In this document: positions 44,984 through 57,946 of the stretch, in pieces | Layout: the number at the start of each line of letters is the position of its first letter | Position numbering within the stretch: position 1 is the stretch's first letter | Assembly (NCBI GenBank): GCA_028583415.1 | Contig: CM053265.1 | Location: 36,310,873-36,374,872 of the forward strand | Source: Protea cynaroides | Lineage: Eukaryota > Streptophyta > Magnoliopsida > Proteales > Proteaceae | Direction: 5' to 3' | Length of the DNA: 64,000 nucleotides | Program-made: the position numbers and the translations under genes | Notes under the pieces: generated by a model | The model's input: the letters and a program-made list of their open reading frames with translations, nothing else | The model's database searches: none | Told to the model about the DNA's origin: nothing

Positions 44984-47289
44984 TGTAAGACCCGTATCAA
45001 ACTAACCAGTCTTACCACCTTGTACCAGGTTTATCTATCATTGTCGAGCCATGTGGACCAAGTACGTGAAGAAATCACAAGACCAGGTATAAAGTCTAAA
45101 CCAAAAACAGCAAATGAGAGGGTAGGGTCGCATGCCTAAACATATAGGGTCGACCCCACCTCAACAGAAGTCCAACCCATGACTTTCTAGTCATAGGGTC
45201 GCATGACTAAGAAGATGTAGGGTCGATAGATTCTGCGACCCTACGTCCGACCCAACGATGACAGACAGAAACCAGAAATTAGAAAACTTTCCTAATTCAA
45301 AGGGGATCTTTCCTAAACTCATTGGGACTTATTATGGAGGGTTTTCCTCCATAAATAGGACGTCCCTTAGCATCTTTCACTCCTTTAGAACCCTAATTGA
45401 ATGTGAAAGAAAGAGAAAGAGAAGGAAGAGAAGAAGAGAAGGAAACTTAAAGAAAAGACTAAGGAAGAGGAGGAAGTTCAGAGAAACTTCTGAATAAAGG
45501 TATAAACCTAATTTTCTACCTGAATAAGAGATACTAGAATAGTTATGAAGAACATAGGATTATGAGAAACCCAAATTATCCATCCATAGATAAGTTCCAA
45601 GAGATTCCATGGAGAAAATTGTTATGGACAATGAATAGTGTATAACTTGTAGTTTTTAACCATAAAACAATCATAGAATGGACCATGAAAGTAAACCAAA
45701 GGATCCAAACATAAAGGGATGGACTTTAGAATGAAAGGTCGACTCAGAATACGTGTGGTCGCACATAGGGTCGAATGATATCCGACCCTACGAGACCACA
45801 GGATCGACCACATGCCCTTGGGAAGTCCAAGGGAGGGTGTGGTCGCACGTAGGGTCGAATGGTATCTGACCCCACCTGCGACCCTATACCCTAGGGTCAT
45901 AGAAATTTCTACCCTAGGTGCTACCCTACTTGCGACCCTACGATTTTTATTAGTCTAAATCTATTGGAATTAATTCTAATTAAAATATATTGACTTATTA
46001 GGTCATTATAGTGATTTTAAAAGTGATTCATAAAGCTTGAACGATGATCTACGCTCAACCAAAGGTGAGGGAACAAGACCTAAACTAATTGGCTAATAAT
46101 AAACTATTTTTGAGTCCAATACCATGAATGATTCTATGCTTGTATGATTGTAATGTGCATATCATATGTCATCCAATATTTCTATTATTATCGTTCATGC
46201 ATATTTAATTTCCGTTTATTTATAATATGAATAGGCATGTGATTGTATGTGTGTGGTTAGTGTACTTGATGCGAGTGGGACATCAGGGGGAGGACGTGAC
46301 ACTGTGGTTCAGCCTGGTCACCAGACTCTAGCTTTATCTCTACTCAAGTCTTGTCCACTAACATCGTCGTGTTGCCATTACCTTAATGGAACTATTACAT
46401 CATAGGGCATTAGGGGAGGTGGTCTCAGACCGTGTAGTCTCTGACTCTGCTGGGGGGCCTTAGCTCTATCTCTATGGACGTATTGAGGGATGCTAGGGTG
46501 AGGCCTTGGATACACTATTGGACATTAGGATTGGTTAGTTGCGAGCCCAGTTTGCAAGCCCTCGCCAACAGGGGCTTACGTGTTGGTTGGGTAGAGCATC
46601 AGGGGAAGTGTGATGCAGTGCGGTCCTAAGCACTTTAGCTCTATCTCTATTCCATGGTGGGTGCATGTGGGGGTGACAATGGTGTTTGATCCATTGGGCG
46701 GTTCCACACATTCATGTATAGAGGTGCGGCGACCACCTATCCTTTCTATTTCACATTGCAAACTTATGAACTGGACCAAAGATATGTATTGAATGCATGC
46801 ATATGTTTGTTGCAATGTTTTGTTTGCTCACTGAGCCGTGATGTGTGCTCACCCTTTCGACGTTGAATATTTTTAGTTGATGATGCAGGTACCACCATAG
46901 AAGATTATATAAATGGTCTGATATATGGACATGCGGCGGCGATGGACGCAGAAGTTATGATAAAGTCGCATGATTCATCATGCGAGTTCAACTCTTGTAT
47001 TTTTGATTATATTTTGTTTAAGTTATACAGACAATGTAATTGATTAAATTATTTTAATTTATGTCTTAGTTCTTTGAAGATAATTGGATAATTTATTTAT
47101 GATATCTTCTTTAGACTCTCAGTTCATTTAATATTAAAGACTTCCGCTATCGTGTATTCATTTTGATTTTTGTTGTGGATGCATATGGTTTAAGCAAACG
47201 GACACAGCCTATTTGAGATCCTGGTTGAACCGTTGGTTTATTAGCGGTTCATCACACCATTCTAAATAGTGTGGAATTAGGGTGTGACA
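44984..47289 (+). mobile_element. SOLO-2: solo LTR in the GEN-2 gene
   Basis: 2306 bp, TGTAAGACCCG to GGGTGTGACA. Flanks CAGCA (44979-44983) and CAACA (47290-47294) form a duplication with one mismatch. Arrays at 45118-45255 (TAGGGTCG form) and 45755-45950 (a mix of TGTGGTCG and TAGGGTCG). Hairpins at 46617-46634 and 46677-46696. A short plus-strand frame rich in Lys/Arg near 45400-45490 is only the purine-rich LTR segment. Confidence 0.88.
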
Positions 47290-47436
47290 CAACATGCTAT
47301 AGACCAATGGGTAGTAGATCTGATGGCTAGTCTCCAAGCGACCCAGACTCAGGTAGCTTGGCTTGCGAGAGTGTATGTTGAGGACTATGATAGAGACCGT
47401 AAGGCATCTCCTCCTCCAGCACCCCCAGCTCCATGA
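47290..47436 (+). pseudogene. GEN-2 antisense gene, C-terminal fragment
   Basis: Encodes LMASLQATQTQVAWLARVYV, the acidic DYDRDR stretch and a Pro-rich end, stopping at 47434-47436. It aligns with 1996-2115 of GEN-1. Together the three fragments show that the gene was whole before ATH-1 and SOLO-2 arrived. Confidence 0.8.
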
Positions 47437-47513
47437 TTGCCATTGATTGCAGAGTAACTGTCTGACTTGTGAACTGTACTCTAATTCGGATGTATATTTT
47501 TCTTGTTTTTATT

Positions 47514-47549
<36 letters not shown>

Positions 47550-47700
47550 TTCTCCTTTACATAGATGTATTATTCCCTTTGTTTATGTCTCAAACAACAT
47601 AGGTGCTTATGGTGTATTCTTATTATAATTTTTAATTTTATCCTAATTCAGTTCATGACTCATGCGGACGTAGTTAGGTTAATGGGTAGAACCTAAGAGA
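47437..47700. other. GEN-2 gene 3' flank and retroelement leader, with TA microsatellite
   Basis: CAGAGTAACTGTCTGACTT and ACTGTACTCT match GEN-1. A (TA)n run lies at about 47518-47545. From about 47590 the sequence becomes the leader found beside the PBS of CHR-2. Confidence 0.65.
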
Positions 47701-47712
47701 GCTCTGATACCA
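47701..47712 (-). promoter_or_regulatory. Primer binding site of GEN-2 (tRNA-iMet type)
   Basis: TGGTATCAGAGC on the minus strand, three bases from the LTR edge at 47716. Confidence 0.85.
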
Positions 47713-47715
47713 ATT

Positions 47716-50059
47716 TGTCACACCCTAATTCTAAACTAACTAGAATGGTGTGATGAACCATCAATAAATCAACGGTTCAACTAGGATCTTCGTTAGGTAG
47801 TACCCACCATATCAACCACACACACATTCTACATTAACAATCAAAGATAATAAATAAAAAAGCAGAAGTCTTTATAAATAATGAGCTGAGCATCTAACCA
47901 TGATAAATAATTATTTAATCCAATTATCTCCAAAACTCAAGATATAAAAGTAATTAACCCATTACATGTTCCAATAATCAAATATAACTAAACTAATAAA
48001 AATGCACTGGTTGCACTCGCATAAAAGATCATGCGTATCTTCAACAGCTTCTACGTCCATGGCCGCAATGTGTCCGTACATCGGTGTATTCATATATTCT
48101 TCAATAGTAGGACCTACATCAAGAAATAATAATATTCGACGTCGAAAGGTTAAGCACACATCATGGCTCAGTGAGCAAATAAAACAATGCAACAAATATA
48201 TGCATGCGTTCAATTCATTCTTTGGTCTAGTTTATAAGTTTGCAATGTGCTATAGAAAGGTTTGGTGGCTCCGCACCTCTATACACGAGTGTGTGAATCC
48301 ACCCAATGGATCAAACACCATTGCTATCCCACATGTACTCACCATGGAATAGAGATAAAGCTAAAGTGTCGGGATCAAACACCGCCAACACTTCCCCTGA
48401 TGCCCTACCCATACCAATACGTAAGCCCCTATTGACGAGGGCTTGCAAACTGGACTCACAACTAACCAATCCTAATGCCAAAAAATGTATCCAAGGCCTC
48501 ACCCCAGCATCCCTCAATACGTTCATAGAGATAGAGCTAAGGCCTCCTGGCAGAGTCAGAGACCACACTGTCTGAGACCACCTCCCCTGATGCCCTACGA
48601 CGTAATAGTTCTGCTAAGGTAATGGTGATATGACGATGTCAGTGAACAAGACTTAAGTAGAGATAAAGCTAGAGTCTGGTGACCAGGTCAAAGACCACCA
48701 TGCCACATCCTCCCCCTGATGCTCCACTCGCATCAAGCACACTAACCACAGACACATAATCACATGCCTATTCCCCTATTCCTAGCATCATCATCATCAT
48801 CATATAATAAATAGATGTAAATAAATATGCATGAGTAGTAATAACAGGAATATTGGATGACATGTGAGATGCACATTACAAGCATACAAGCATAAAATCA
48901 ATCATGGCATTGGACGTAATAAGTAAATCAAATTGTTATTAAGCAATTTGTTTAGGTCTTGTTACCTCACTTGTTAGCAAAACTCGATCTCCTTCTAAGC
49001 CTGGTAATTCTCTTTGAATCGATTTAATAACCTAAAAGTTATTTAATTTTAAGTTAGGGTTCATATGTAACATGTTACAGTAGTCAAAAATTGAAACAGA
49101 GCACTAATAGGTGTCTGATTGGTCCTATGGTCTCATACTGTGTCGACCTTACTGCCTACGGTTGATACCCTACGGTCGCACCATATGTGACCGTACCTAC
49201 GACCATATGGTTTTTGAATTCTTTCCGAATGCCTATTGTCGATACATTGATCATGCTGGTCATGCTATTATCGACCGTAGCTGCGACCTTAAGATTTCTG
49301 GTGACAAACTACATTTAATTTGAGTTCTTCATGGGTCAACTCCTCGGCTTTTCTCTTGGGTTCATTCTAAGGTTATCCTATAGTCATCATTAGTAGTTTC
49401 TCATCAACCATTATCACCAAACTCACCCCTCATGATTAGCCTTGCTATTTACTAAAGGAATCACATGGATAATAATAGTTTGACATCTCCAATCCCCTAT
49501 AAAAGCCTTATTCCATAGAATTTATATCATCAGAGATTAGGTTCATACCTTTGCCTATGGTAGAGAGCTAAAATCTTCTCCTTAGTCTTCTCTTCTTCTC
49601 CTTCTTTTCCTTCTCTTTCCTTCTCTTTCTCTTCTTCTCTTTCTTTAGGGTTTACTAATGTTCTAAAAGGGTGAAAAATATTAAAGGACGTCCTTTATAT
49701 AGAGAAAAATTCTCCATATAGAATTCTCCAACATTAGGAAAGAAATCCCCCTTGAATTAGAAAAGTTTCCAACTCGAAATCAAATCTGGGGTCTCATCGA
49801 TGGCCTTTGGTCGCAGAATCCGTCGACCATAGGGTCGAAAACATCTATCGTAGGGTCCTGGATCAGTGACATTTGTTTCCTACCTTATGATCGACCATAC
49901 TAACCTAGGTATTTGACCATACAGATACTTTTGAGCATTAACTCGATTCGTACCTGGTTTTGTGATCCTTCTTCACACGGTTGGTCCACTTGGTCCAGCA
50001 ATGATGGGAAGATCTGGCACGACACGATTAGACCAAGTTAGTGGATTGTGGGTCTAACA
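47716..50059 (-). mobile_element. LTR of GEN-2 (5' LTR, minus orientation)
   Basis: 2344 bp. Arrays at about 49115-49300 and 49800-49930 use TATGGTCG, TACGGTCG and CGACCATA forms. Hairpins CAATGG..CCATTG at 48304-48323 and AAGTGT..ACACTT at 48364-48393. Ends GGGTCTAACA at 50059; the outer flank is ATTCG. Confidence 0.85.
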
Positions 50060-52836
50060 ATTCGTATCTTCTAAAAATACTACTTATTCATATACAAATA
50101 CCCAAATAAAAAAGGAGTAAATCTATTACATTATTCATGATAGATATCTTCATCTCTACCAACAAAATAATCATAATATCCAGAGTATATCAGGGAAGAG
50201 AGAAAGTAAGGGGAGGACTATGTCATGCATATACGCAGTTGATGAAGATGCAGCCCTCATCGTGCTCTCCACCAACATCCTCGGTACCAATAACCACACT
50301 AGCCAGAGGGGACTCCATAAACTCAGCAATAGAGAAATCACCTACAGAAGAATCTTGAAAGAAGTATCAACATGAGGGTGAGCTCACATCCCAGCTTAGT
50401 GAGAAATCTAGTGTCACATGCAATGCACATACAACATCCAATGATATGAAAAACAATTTATTTTATATTAGGTCTGAGGCTATTTCAACATCATAAGTGA
50501 AGATAGAAGCTAGATAAATGACCCCAAGCAGCTAAATGACTTCTATAGGTAAACTCCCCCCTTGGGGACACCCATCCTTACAGGGTTCGTCACCTCCCAC
50601 CATAAACCCCACAAAAGCCAGCTACCGTACACTGATACGTCACTGACTCCCCCTAGGATCGCCCAACCTTTGGGAGTGCAAGGCTATGCCAGTATCTTTA
50701 CCCTTATTGGAGGAGCGTCGGAAATAGGAAATGACACCATCTATGTTTATTTTGTTCATTCCTTTCACTTCGTCTGCCCGCAAGCAGAAGTCCCTGGATC
50801 ACCACTCCCATGGATCACCATGGCCCTACTATCTTGTCGATATAACCATTAAGCTATCCACCAGCAGAAAACCTCGGCTCTACTCCCATGGTTCACCATG
50901 TCTACTACTAGAATGTTTATATCCCAACATGATCCATATGCCGGCACTCCCATGCGTCACACGAACCACCATACATGGTTGCAATCCAACATGACCCGTA
51001 AACCTGTACTCCTATGCGTCACACAAGCCATCATACATGGTTGCATAAATTTATAAATAAAACTATGTCCTAACGATAAACCCCAGCTTCACTCCCATGG
51101 ATCACTGTGCTCCCACTAGAGCCTAGCATCAGTAACATAACCCGTATATTGTACTCCCATACTCCACACGACCACCATACCCAAACAATCAGACAAATAT
51201 TCATAGTTATTATAATGCAAATGCATACTCATACATAGTAGTCATGGAAAGCATATAATTAAATAACAACTTAATCATGTTACTAGTAAAGTAAGCATGT
51301 TACTAGTAAAATAGGCATGTTATTGAGAATGTCCTGTGTCTAGGGACTAGACCCCTCACCTGATTACACAAAGAGTACAACAGTAATTCGAAGCCAAACA
51401 AAAGGCTTCAGCAATCAACCTTGCCCAATACCTATTTAACCTATAAGGATTCATTAGATGGGTTGCATAGCTTTTAATAAACATGGACAAGCCTTACATG
51501 TCCATACACGAGTCCCAAGATAAGTCAGGAACCCAGCGGTTGGTTTCTTTATTCATTACTAAGCAAACTGGTCAAAATAAACTGAATCAGCAGATAGAAC
51601 CAGTTGAGGGTTCCTTTGATACAGTCAATCAGTTAATACTTAGAGTATTTTCTAACTAGGCAGAACCGAAAGGATGAGCGAATGCTCGACCATCCGACGG
51701 GTCATCCAGTTTGTATATTAATATAAACCCTAGAATTCTAGTAGTTTTTTCGGAGGCTTTACTGGCTGATCACTCACCCTTTTGGGTCAGGATTGGATCC
51801 ACCCCAATCTATGTATCCCTTTCACCCTCAACCAGGTTCTTGTATTCTGGAATGGTGATGAGGTTGAAGTTGTGACTGCGGATGATAAGCCTTTTGTAGC
51901 GGCACTGACTCCGCTTAATTATTAAGGCAAAATGGAGAATCCGAACCAAGAGGAACCATCGAGAACCGATAAAAGGGTTGGGGCTAATAAGGAAGATCGT
52001 GCCTTCGGTACAAGGCTTCGGTTAGTTCATTCATTACTAAGCCAAGGCATTTGCCTTGGTGGAGGCATTTGCTTTGGTAAAGTCATGGTTTAGGCCAAGC
52101 AATCAAATGGACATGCCCATGAATCCAGTAACTAGCACCGGTTCAAACCCAGAAATCAGGTCACGAACTGAGCAATGTCTACAAGCCTTGGAGACTTGTT
52201 CTCCACTACTAAACTTCTATTTTAGTTGGTGAGGAACTCATTCCCACCATTATTAGGCACAACGGGAGCCATGGTGAATCAATCCTAGGTTTTCTAGGTC
52301 ATTATGAAATCTACATTAATGGAGCTTTAACACCAAGCATCCTTGCACTTATTCCCCAAGGGAGAAGGAACGAAACCCTACCTTTAATAACTCCCTCAAT
52401 GGAGTTGGATAAACCTAAACCTAGGTTTCTTTAGGTCATTATGGTGGCCACCATTAATGGTGCTCAACCACCATGGTTGCTAGCCATTAATACGAGGAGG
52501 AAGGAGGAAGCTCATGGTCCTTACCTCCAAGGAAAGGCTAGGGCTTGAGTTCCTTTAGCTCTAAGCTTTTCCTTCCATTTATTTTTCTTTTATACTCTCT
52601 CTCAACCAGCCACGGTCCAAGAAGAGTGAAAGGAGGGCTTGGTCCCCCTTTTATAGAAATCAGGGAGAGAGAAAGTATTCCACGTGAGTTCAACTGGCTA
52701 AACTCAATCGGGTAAATGATACACCGGTATGTTCTATCGATTGGGTTAAAACATACCTTATGGACCATCTCTTTGGCCCAGATGCTTTGGGATGCATATC
52801 CCCTTCACTTAAGGTCTTCTATGGCACCTTATACTA

Positions 52837-52879
<43 letters not shown>

Positions 52880-53136
52880 GAAGACTCACCTAAGTTTTTG
52901 ATACCATCTTTAGGTCTGCATCAGGTCTTTCATCAGTCGATGTATTGAGACATGACACAAGAGGAATCCACCCAAGGTCTTCTAGGGCACCTTATACTAC
53001 TATATATATATATAATGAAGACTCACCTAAGTTTTGGATACCATCTTCGGGTCTGCATCAGGTCCTTCATCAGTCGATGTATTGATGGCATAAGAGGAAT
53101 CTGGATTAGTAAAGGATTTTAGGTGCTGGTCTCACA
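50060..53136 (-). mobile_element. Long LTR fragment related to the CHR/GEN family
   Basis: The right edge reads TGTGAGACCAGCACC on the minus strand (53136 inwards), resembling TGTAAGACCCGCACG. It has the same layout: GAGCTCACATCCCAGCTTAGTGAG near 50380 recalls the TCACTGAGC zone of the family, and a minus-strand TATA-like TATAAAAGG lies near 52647-52656. Repeated CTCCCATG.ATCACCATG-type words fill 50805-51180. The left end is cut at the GEN-2 junction. No coding region; the short open frames here lack motifs. Confidence 0.5.
52811..53101. repeat. 163-bp tandem duplication with (AT)n microsatellite
   Basis: The unit beginning AAGGTCTTCTA at 52811 repeats at 52974 with a few changes. The first copy holds an (AT)19-like run (52839-52876), the second a shorter one (53001-53015). 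Confidence 0.85.
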
Positions 53137-54352
53137 ATGTAAAATATAAGCATTATCATTATTATTAATCATAACGAAATCAACATTAAGTACAAACAAA
53201 CCTTCAAAATTATAACCCTTTCCGACAAAAATATTATTCTTGATTACAATAGCCTTATTGGCCTCAAATGGCAAACGAAAACCAGCCTTAATGAGAAGAG
53301 CCCCGAAAATTAGATTATGCCTAATTTCAGGCACATGCAAAACATCCTTGAGGAAAAGAAATTTTACTGAGGTTATTTTAGTTTGATTAACCCTTTTCTA
53401 ATGACCTTAGAAGTCTGGGAATTTCCTGAAAAGACATATTCATCCAAACCAACTGTTGAATAGTTGGCAAAATAACTTCGATCCTCACATACATGCTTGG
53501 TAGCACTCATGTCTAGGATGTCAATAAAATTCACTTCAGTTACCATTGTAGCAAAGAAATCCGCTTCTGTCAAATTGACAATAGCCTTGCTGAAATCCAT
53601 CTTTTTTTGGTTTCTAAAATCCTTCTTGTAATGCCCTGGTTTACCACACACAAAATGGACCCCTTTCTGTTTCTTTAATTTTGTTCCCTTTTTAACTTTT
53701 AAATTCTTCTTGTAAGACTTTCCTTAGTTAGACTCAACTAAATTAGTCTTTGATTTAAAATCTTTGGCCTTTTCAGTTTTGTCTTTTTTCTGGTTCTTTT
53801 CATAGACCTTAATTCGAACTATAACTTGATCCAATGAAAGATCATTCTTTTTGTATTTTAGACTTAATTTGAAGTCATTCCAAGAGGTAGGTAACTTCTC
53901 AATAAGGAAACCAGTTAGAAAGTCATTCGGTAACACCATTCCCTCTTTAGTAAAGTCTCCCACAAGAATCTGAAATTGATCAATTTGAGTCAAAATGTTT
54001 GTCCTCTGTTATTGAAATACCAAGGAAGTTTGCAATAACATATTTCTTATTTTCAACATCCTCTAATGAATATTTATTGTCTAATGCTTTCCATAGTGAT
54101 GATGCATAATCATGGAAAGCATAGACCTCATAAAGTTCATTAGAGTAGGAGTTCAGAATGCAGTTCTTACATTAGTAATCTGCATTAATCAATTATTCTC
54201 TCTTTTATTTTAACAAGATCATCATTCTCATCAGGTATGGGAGTGGTCAATGCAAAAGAAACAACCAATTGATTAAACACAAATAGAATTTTTTGTTTCC
54301 ACCTTTTATAGTTCGTACCACCAAAGGATTCCACTTTGTCACAATCTGCCAT
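53137..54352 (-). pseudogene. Ty1/copia gag and protease region, truncated
   Basis: On the minus strand from ATG 54352: MADCDKVESFGGTNYKRWKQ is the usual copia gag start. It continues with NDFLTGFLIEKLPTSWNDFK (53930), a zinc knuckle CGKPGHYKKDFRN whose last Cys is Phe (about 53648-53610), and FIDILDMSATKHVCED in place of the D-S-G-A-T protease site. VPEIRHNLIFGALLIKAGFR follows near 53335. The reading stops at 53137, where the long LTR fragment begins, so integrase, RT and RNase H are not in the window. Several stops and shifts. Confidence 0.8.
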
Positions 54353-55060
54353 TAGTTTAAGATTTTTATACTAAGAATTATTGAAGCTATCATCGAGTCT
54401 CAAATAAAGTGAAAAAGTTACTGACTTAAGAAAAAATGACCAACACTTACGCTATAAAGAGGGAGAGGGGGGGAGAGAGAGAGAGAGAGAGTGAGTGAGT
54501 TGTACACAATTTGTACGTCATCAAAAAATATCATTCCAGGAGGATTCCTCCTCCTCTATTTATAGAGTTGGAGACGTCTCTTGAAGGTACCCCATTGTAG
54601 AGTTATGTTCCTTCAAATCTATGCTTTAGATCTAAACATCTAGATCTAAGGGTCCAGATTGGCACCCTTTTATAAGGATACAACCTTAGGAACAGATGTA
54701 TCCCTTGGATCTAGGGACACATTAGTTGCCTACCTTAGATGCCAATTTTGAACCGTGGCCGAGGTTGTCGAGGTTGCCGACCTCAGACGTTAATTTTGAA
54801 TCGTGGTTGACCTTGCTGAGGTTGCTGACCATGCCGACCTCCAGAGCTGACCTCCAGATCTGACCTCCAAAGTTGACCTCCATGGCTGACCTCAATAGGT
54901 GACCCGAGGTCACCGATCTCCATGGCTAACCTCCATGGCCGACCTCAATAGGTGACCCGACCTGTTTGACCTCCGAGGCTTCCATGACATCCAATCTAAT
55001 TCAACATCCGACCTCTCCAACCTCATACAACCCATCTTTGGTAGCAAGAAACCAAAGGAA
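54353..55060 (-). other. Probable copia leader and LTR remnant, GA microsatellite, GACCTC-rich repeats
   Basis: A minus-strand TATA-like CTATAAATAG lies at 54557-54566, consistent with an LTR read right to left. A (GA)n run occupies 54460-54500. At 54740-54965 a short word (TGACCTCCA, TTGCCGACCT) recurs irregularly and a ~55-base block containing GACCTCAATAGGTGACCCGA is duplicated. No PBS or clean LTR edges were found. Confidence 0.35.
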
Positions 55061-56440
55061 AACATAAGGGCAGAAATAACAATATATATATATATATATA
55101 CTAGCTATAATAGGTATTTTAGAAACTAACTTTTATAATAAAGTACTGCATATTTATCATTTTCTCCTTAATTATTGTAAGGGATAGATTAATATGGCAT
55201 AAACATATATCATTCATGGAACCTTAGGAAACAAATGAAACCTCATCTTTGCTTTTGAACTTTCTAGCATTTTAATGTGCTTTTGAGTTGCCTTGACTTT
55301 TTCTTGTAATTTCTTCAGTCTTTCTTTTATAATGAAATAGACTATTACCAATGAAAGGATTAAAATTTTAGTTTCTTGGGCAGTAAAATTTTTAGGAAAT
55401 GGTCGTAGAACTATAACTCATGGAAGAATGATAAATTTCATTCTTTGTACGAACCTGATGCAGAAGCTATAATAAACCTGATCTAACCCTAGTTTTCAAA
55501 GTTGACTTGTTATCCTGATCACTTGGATCATATGTATATATTTTCCATAGGGATAGAAAGATTAGATATATATAGGGTTGTCTAGAGAATTCAAATTTGA
55601 TAATTGATACCAAGTGGATCAGTCAGCAGAATCAAAGTTAAGATATTATCCATTTTACTTATTGGGAATAAATACATATTAAAAATTTTTGGGACCTATG
55701 AGGACAACGAAAGGTGATTTGCCCTCCTCCTCGGGTATATCAAGAAATCTATGTTCGAGTCGCCACCTAGATTAAGGTCTACGACCTCTAAAAATGTAGT
55801 CTCACTGTAAGGTAAAACCTCTATTGACTCATAACCCCTTAGATCGGTTCATTGGTCTGCACGAGATCGGATAAGTATTCAGGGTACGATTTTGTGAAGG
55901 TGTTTGGCACCCAAACTGCCCGATCCAAAAATCGGCCTCCTATACTTTCTTTAGACTTTAATGTTCTAACTTTGCTTAGTCAACTTGATGACTAGGGTTT
56001 AATGGGGGAAGTCCTAAACCAAGTTGCTAAGTTCTTTTAACTAAGGGTTCAACCAAACATGTCTTGAAGCAAATAAACAAAAAATGTAAACTGTACAGTG
56101 AATTAGATCAAATGATGGTTCGATCTTGGACCGAATCTGGGAATGCTACCACATTGCTTACGTATCCCTTGAGGCTTTGTCTCTTGAGAATCAGGTACAA
56201 AAACATAATTGGAACCAATTTTGTATGATTAAAGATTATGGATGTGGTTTATGCATGTGCTTCAATTCAATTCTTTGTTTAAGTTGAAGTTTATGCTTGA
56301 TGGATGGTTTAGATTCAATCTGAGGGTTGTGGGCTATAGTACCGTATTTGGTAACTCTCTCAAATTACCTATGTATTTCAGAGGTCTTGGAAATCAGGTA
56401 CAACGTAGTTTGAAATGTCTTTGTAACTGTGGTTAAGGTT
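55061..56440. other. AT-rich intergenic repeat sequence
   Basis: (TA)n at 55081-55100. The stretch 55690-55930 (GTCGCCACCTAGATTAAGG, TTAGATCGG, GGGTACGATTTTGTGAAGG) and the GCTTACGTATCCCTTGAGG..CAGGTAC words near 56155-56200 and 56390 recall leader or LTR sequences of large plant gypsy elements. I cannot define an element. Nothing else was recognised. Confidence 0.4.
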
Positions 56441-56730
56441 TGTCAGGATTGTCTATCCCTTTTAGGTTTTCTAAGGTTGTCTATCCCTATGTTTTCATTT
56501 TTAGGCTTGCCAAGATTGTCTATCCCTATTTGTTTTCATTTTTAAGTTTATCAGGGTTGCCTATCCCTATTTTTATCATTTTTTAGGTTTGTCAGGGTTA
56601 CCTATCCCTAGTTATCATTTTTAGGTTTGTCAGGGTTGCCTATCCCTTATGTTATCATTTTTGGATTTACTAGGGTTGCCTATCCCTATTGTTATCATTT
56701 TTAGGTTTGTTAGGGTTACGTATCCCTATT
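56440..56730. repeat. ~40-bp tandem array (GGTTGCCTATCCCTA)
   Basis: The word CTATCCCT occurs at 56453, 56481, 56520, 56561, 56602, 56640 and 56680, with TATCCCT again at 56721. Spacing is 38-41 bases, with one short first interval of 28. Each unit ends in an ATTTTTAGGTTTGTCAGG-like segment. Confidence 0.85.
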
Positions 56731-56889
56731 TATTCTATTATTTCAGTTTTAGGGTTTCTAGGGTATCCTGTCTATTTCCATTTTAGGGTTTTTAGTTTCC
56801 CTATTTACTACGTGCTTTAAGACTTATGAAAGGTGTATCATTCCAAACATGACAATATATCATTCCAAATATGATAGTAAATCAAAGTA

Positions 56890-57015
56890 GCAATCCAAAG
56901 TTCCAATATGATAGTAAATCTTAATGTAACAAATCAAAGTTCCAATATGACAGTAAATCTCAATGTAGCAACTCAAAGTTCCAATATGGTAGTAAATCTC
57001 AATGTAACTAGTAGA
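56890..57015. repeat. 39-bp tandem array (TTCCAATATGATAGTAAATC)
   Basis: TTCCAATATG starts at 56901, 56940 and 56979, an exact 39-base period, with degraded flanking units. Confidence 0.85.
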
Positions 57016-57439
57016 TATGACAATAAAATAGTGTAGCAAGCTGATATGATAGTGAAAAAGTATAGCAGAGAAACTTCCATTATGACAATAACATGTGAAC
57101 ACCCAAACATGGCATGTGAGAGCATTCCAAATATAGCATGTAAGAGTGTGAGCTTCAAATATGGTAGATATATCAACATGGTATCATATGTATTATTCTC
57201 AAACAAAGTTTGTTTTAGTGTGTCAGACCAAATTATCTAGATCTATGGTTGATAACTAATGTGAATCTTTCCATGTATCAAAAATCAGATCATCGATCAA
57301 TGATCTGGAATCTATGTGGCTTCTAAATAATGCTATCAAGATCAAATCCTTAATCAATAGCTTAAAATCATCCCACATCCATTATCATGATCATACTAGG
57401 TAATCAATGACTCAGATCTCATGCATATTATGTTCAGAC

Positions 57440-57640
57440 TTAAATCCAGTGGTTCAGATTCATCTAAATCACTCATCATGGTAATCCAACGGTTGAGATT
57501 CATTTAAATCATTTACCATGATAATCTACAATTTAAATTCATCTAAATCACTCATCATGATAATCCAATAGTTTAGATTCATCTAAGTTATTCATCATGA
57601 TAATCCAATGGTTTAGATTCATCTAAATCAATCATGATGA
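57440..57640. repeat. ~40-bp tandem array (ATTCATCTAAATCA)
   Basis: About five units with 39-40 base period, each containing ATTCATCTAAATCA and TCATCATGATAATCCAA. Confidence 0.85.
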
Positions 57641-57650
57641 TAATCAGGTC

Positions 57651-57842
57651 AAAATCAATGGCTTAAATTAAATTTAAATTCACATCACATCATCAGATCA
57701 AAATCAATGGCTTAGATTAAATTATCACATTACATCATCAGATTAAAATCAATGTCCCAGATTAAATTTATTTTCACATCACATCATCATATTAAAATCA
57801 GTTGTTCAGATTAAATTTATTTTCAAATCACATCATCATCAA
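57651..57842. repeat. 45-49-bp tandem array (AAAATCAATGGC..CACATCACATCATCA)
   Basis: AAAATCA starts at 57651, 57700, 57745 and 57794. The units continue with TTAAATTTA and CACATCACATCATCA. Confidence 0.8.
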
Positions 57843-57946
57843 AATTAGATTCAAAATTAACGAATGTGATGGGGCAGATCAAGGGTTTGGAATTCCAATC
57901 AAGAGTAGGAATTGCAAATAAAGAGTTATGATTGATGGTATCGGAT

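Noticed and set aside
45258..45497. Lys/Arg-rich plus-strand frame (KRKRRKRRREG)
   Set aside because: It is the purine-rich segment present in all LTRs of the family, read in frame; not a gene.
50562..50994. Plus-strand frames of 87-96 codons
   Set aside because: Lie inside the long LTR fragment, no motifs, and the same bases are repeated words of that LTR.
56890..57640. CRISPR-like regular repeats with 39-40 base period
   Set aside because: The whole unit is conserved with gradual divergence, with no unique spacers and no cas genes, in a plant nuclear context. These are ordinary tandem repeats.
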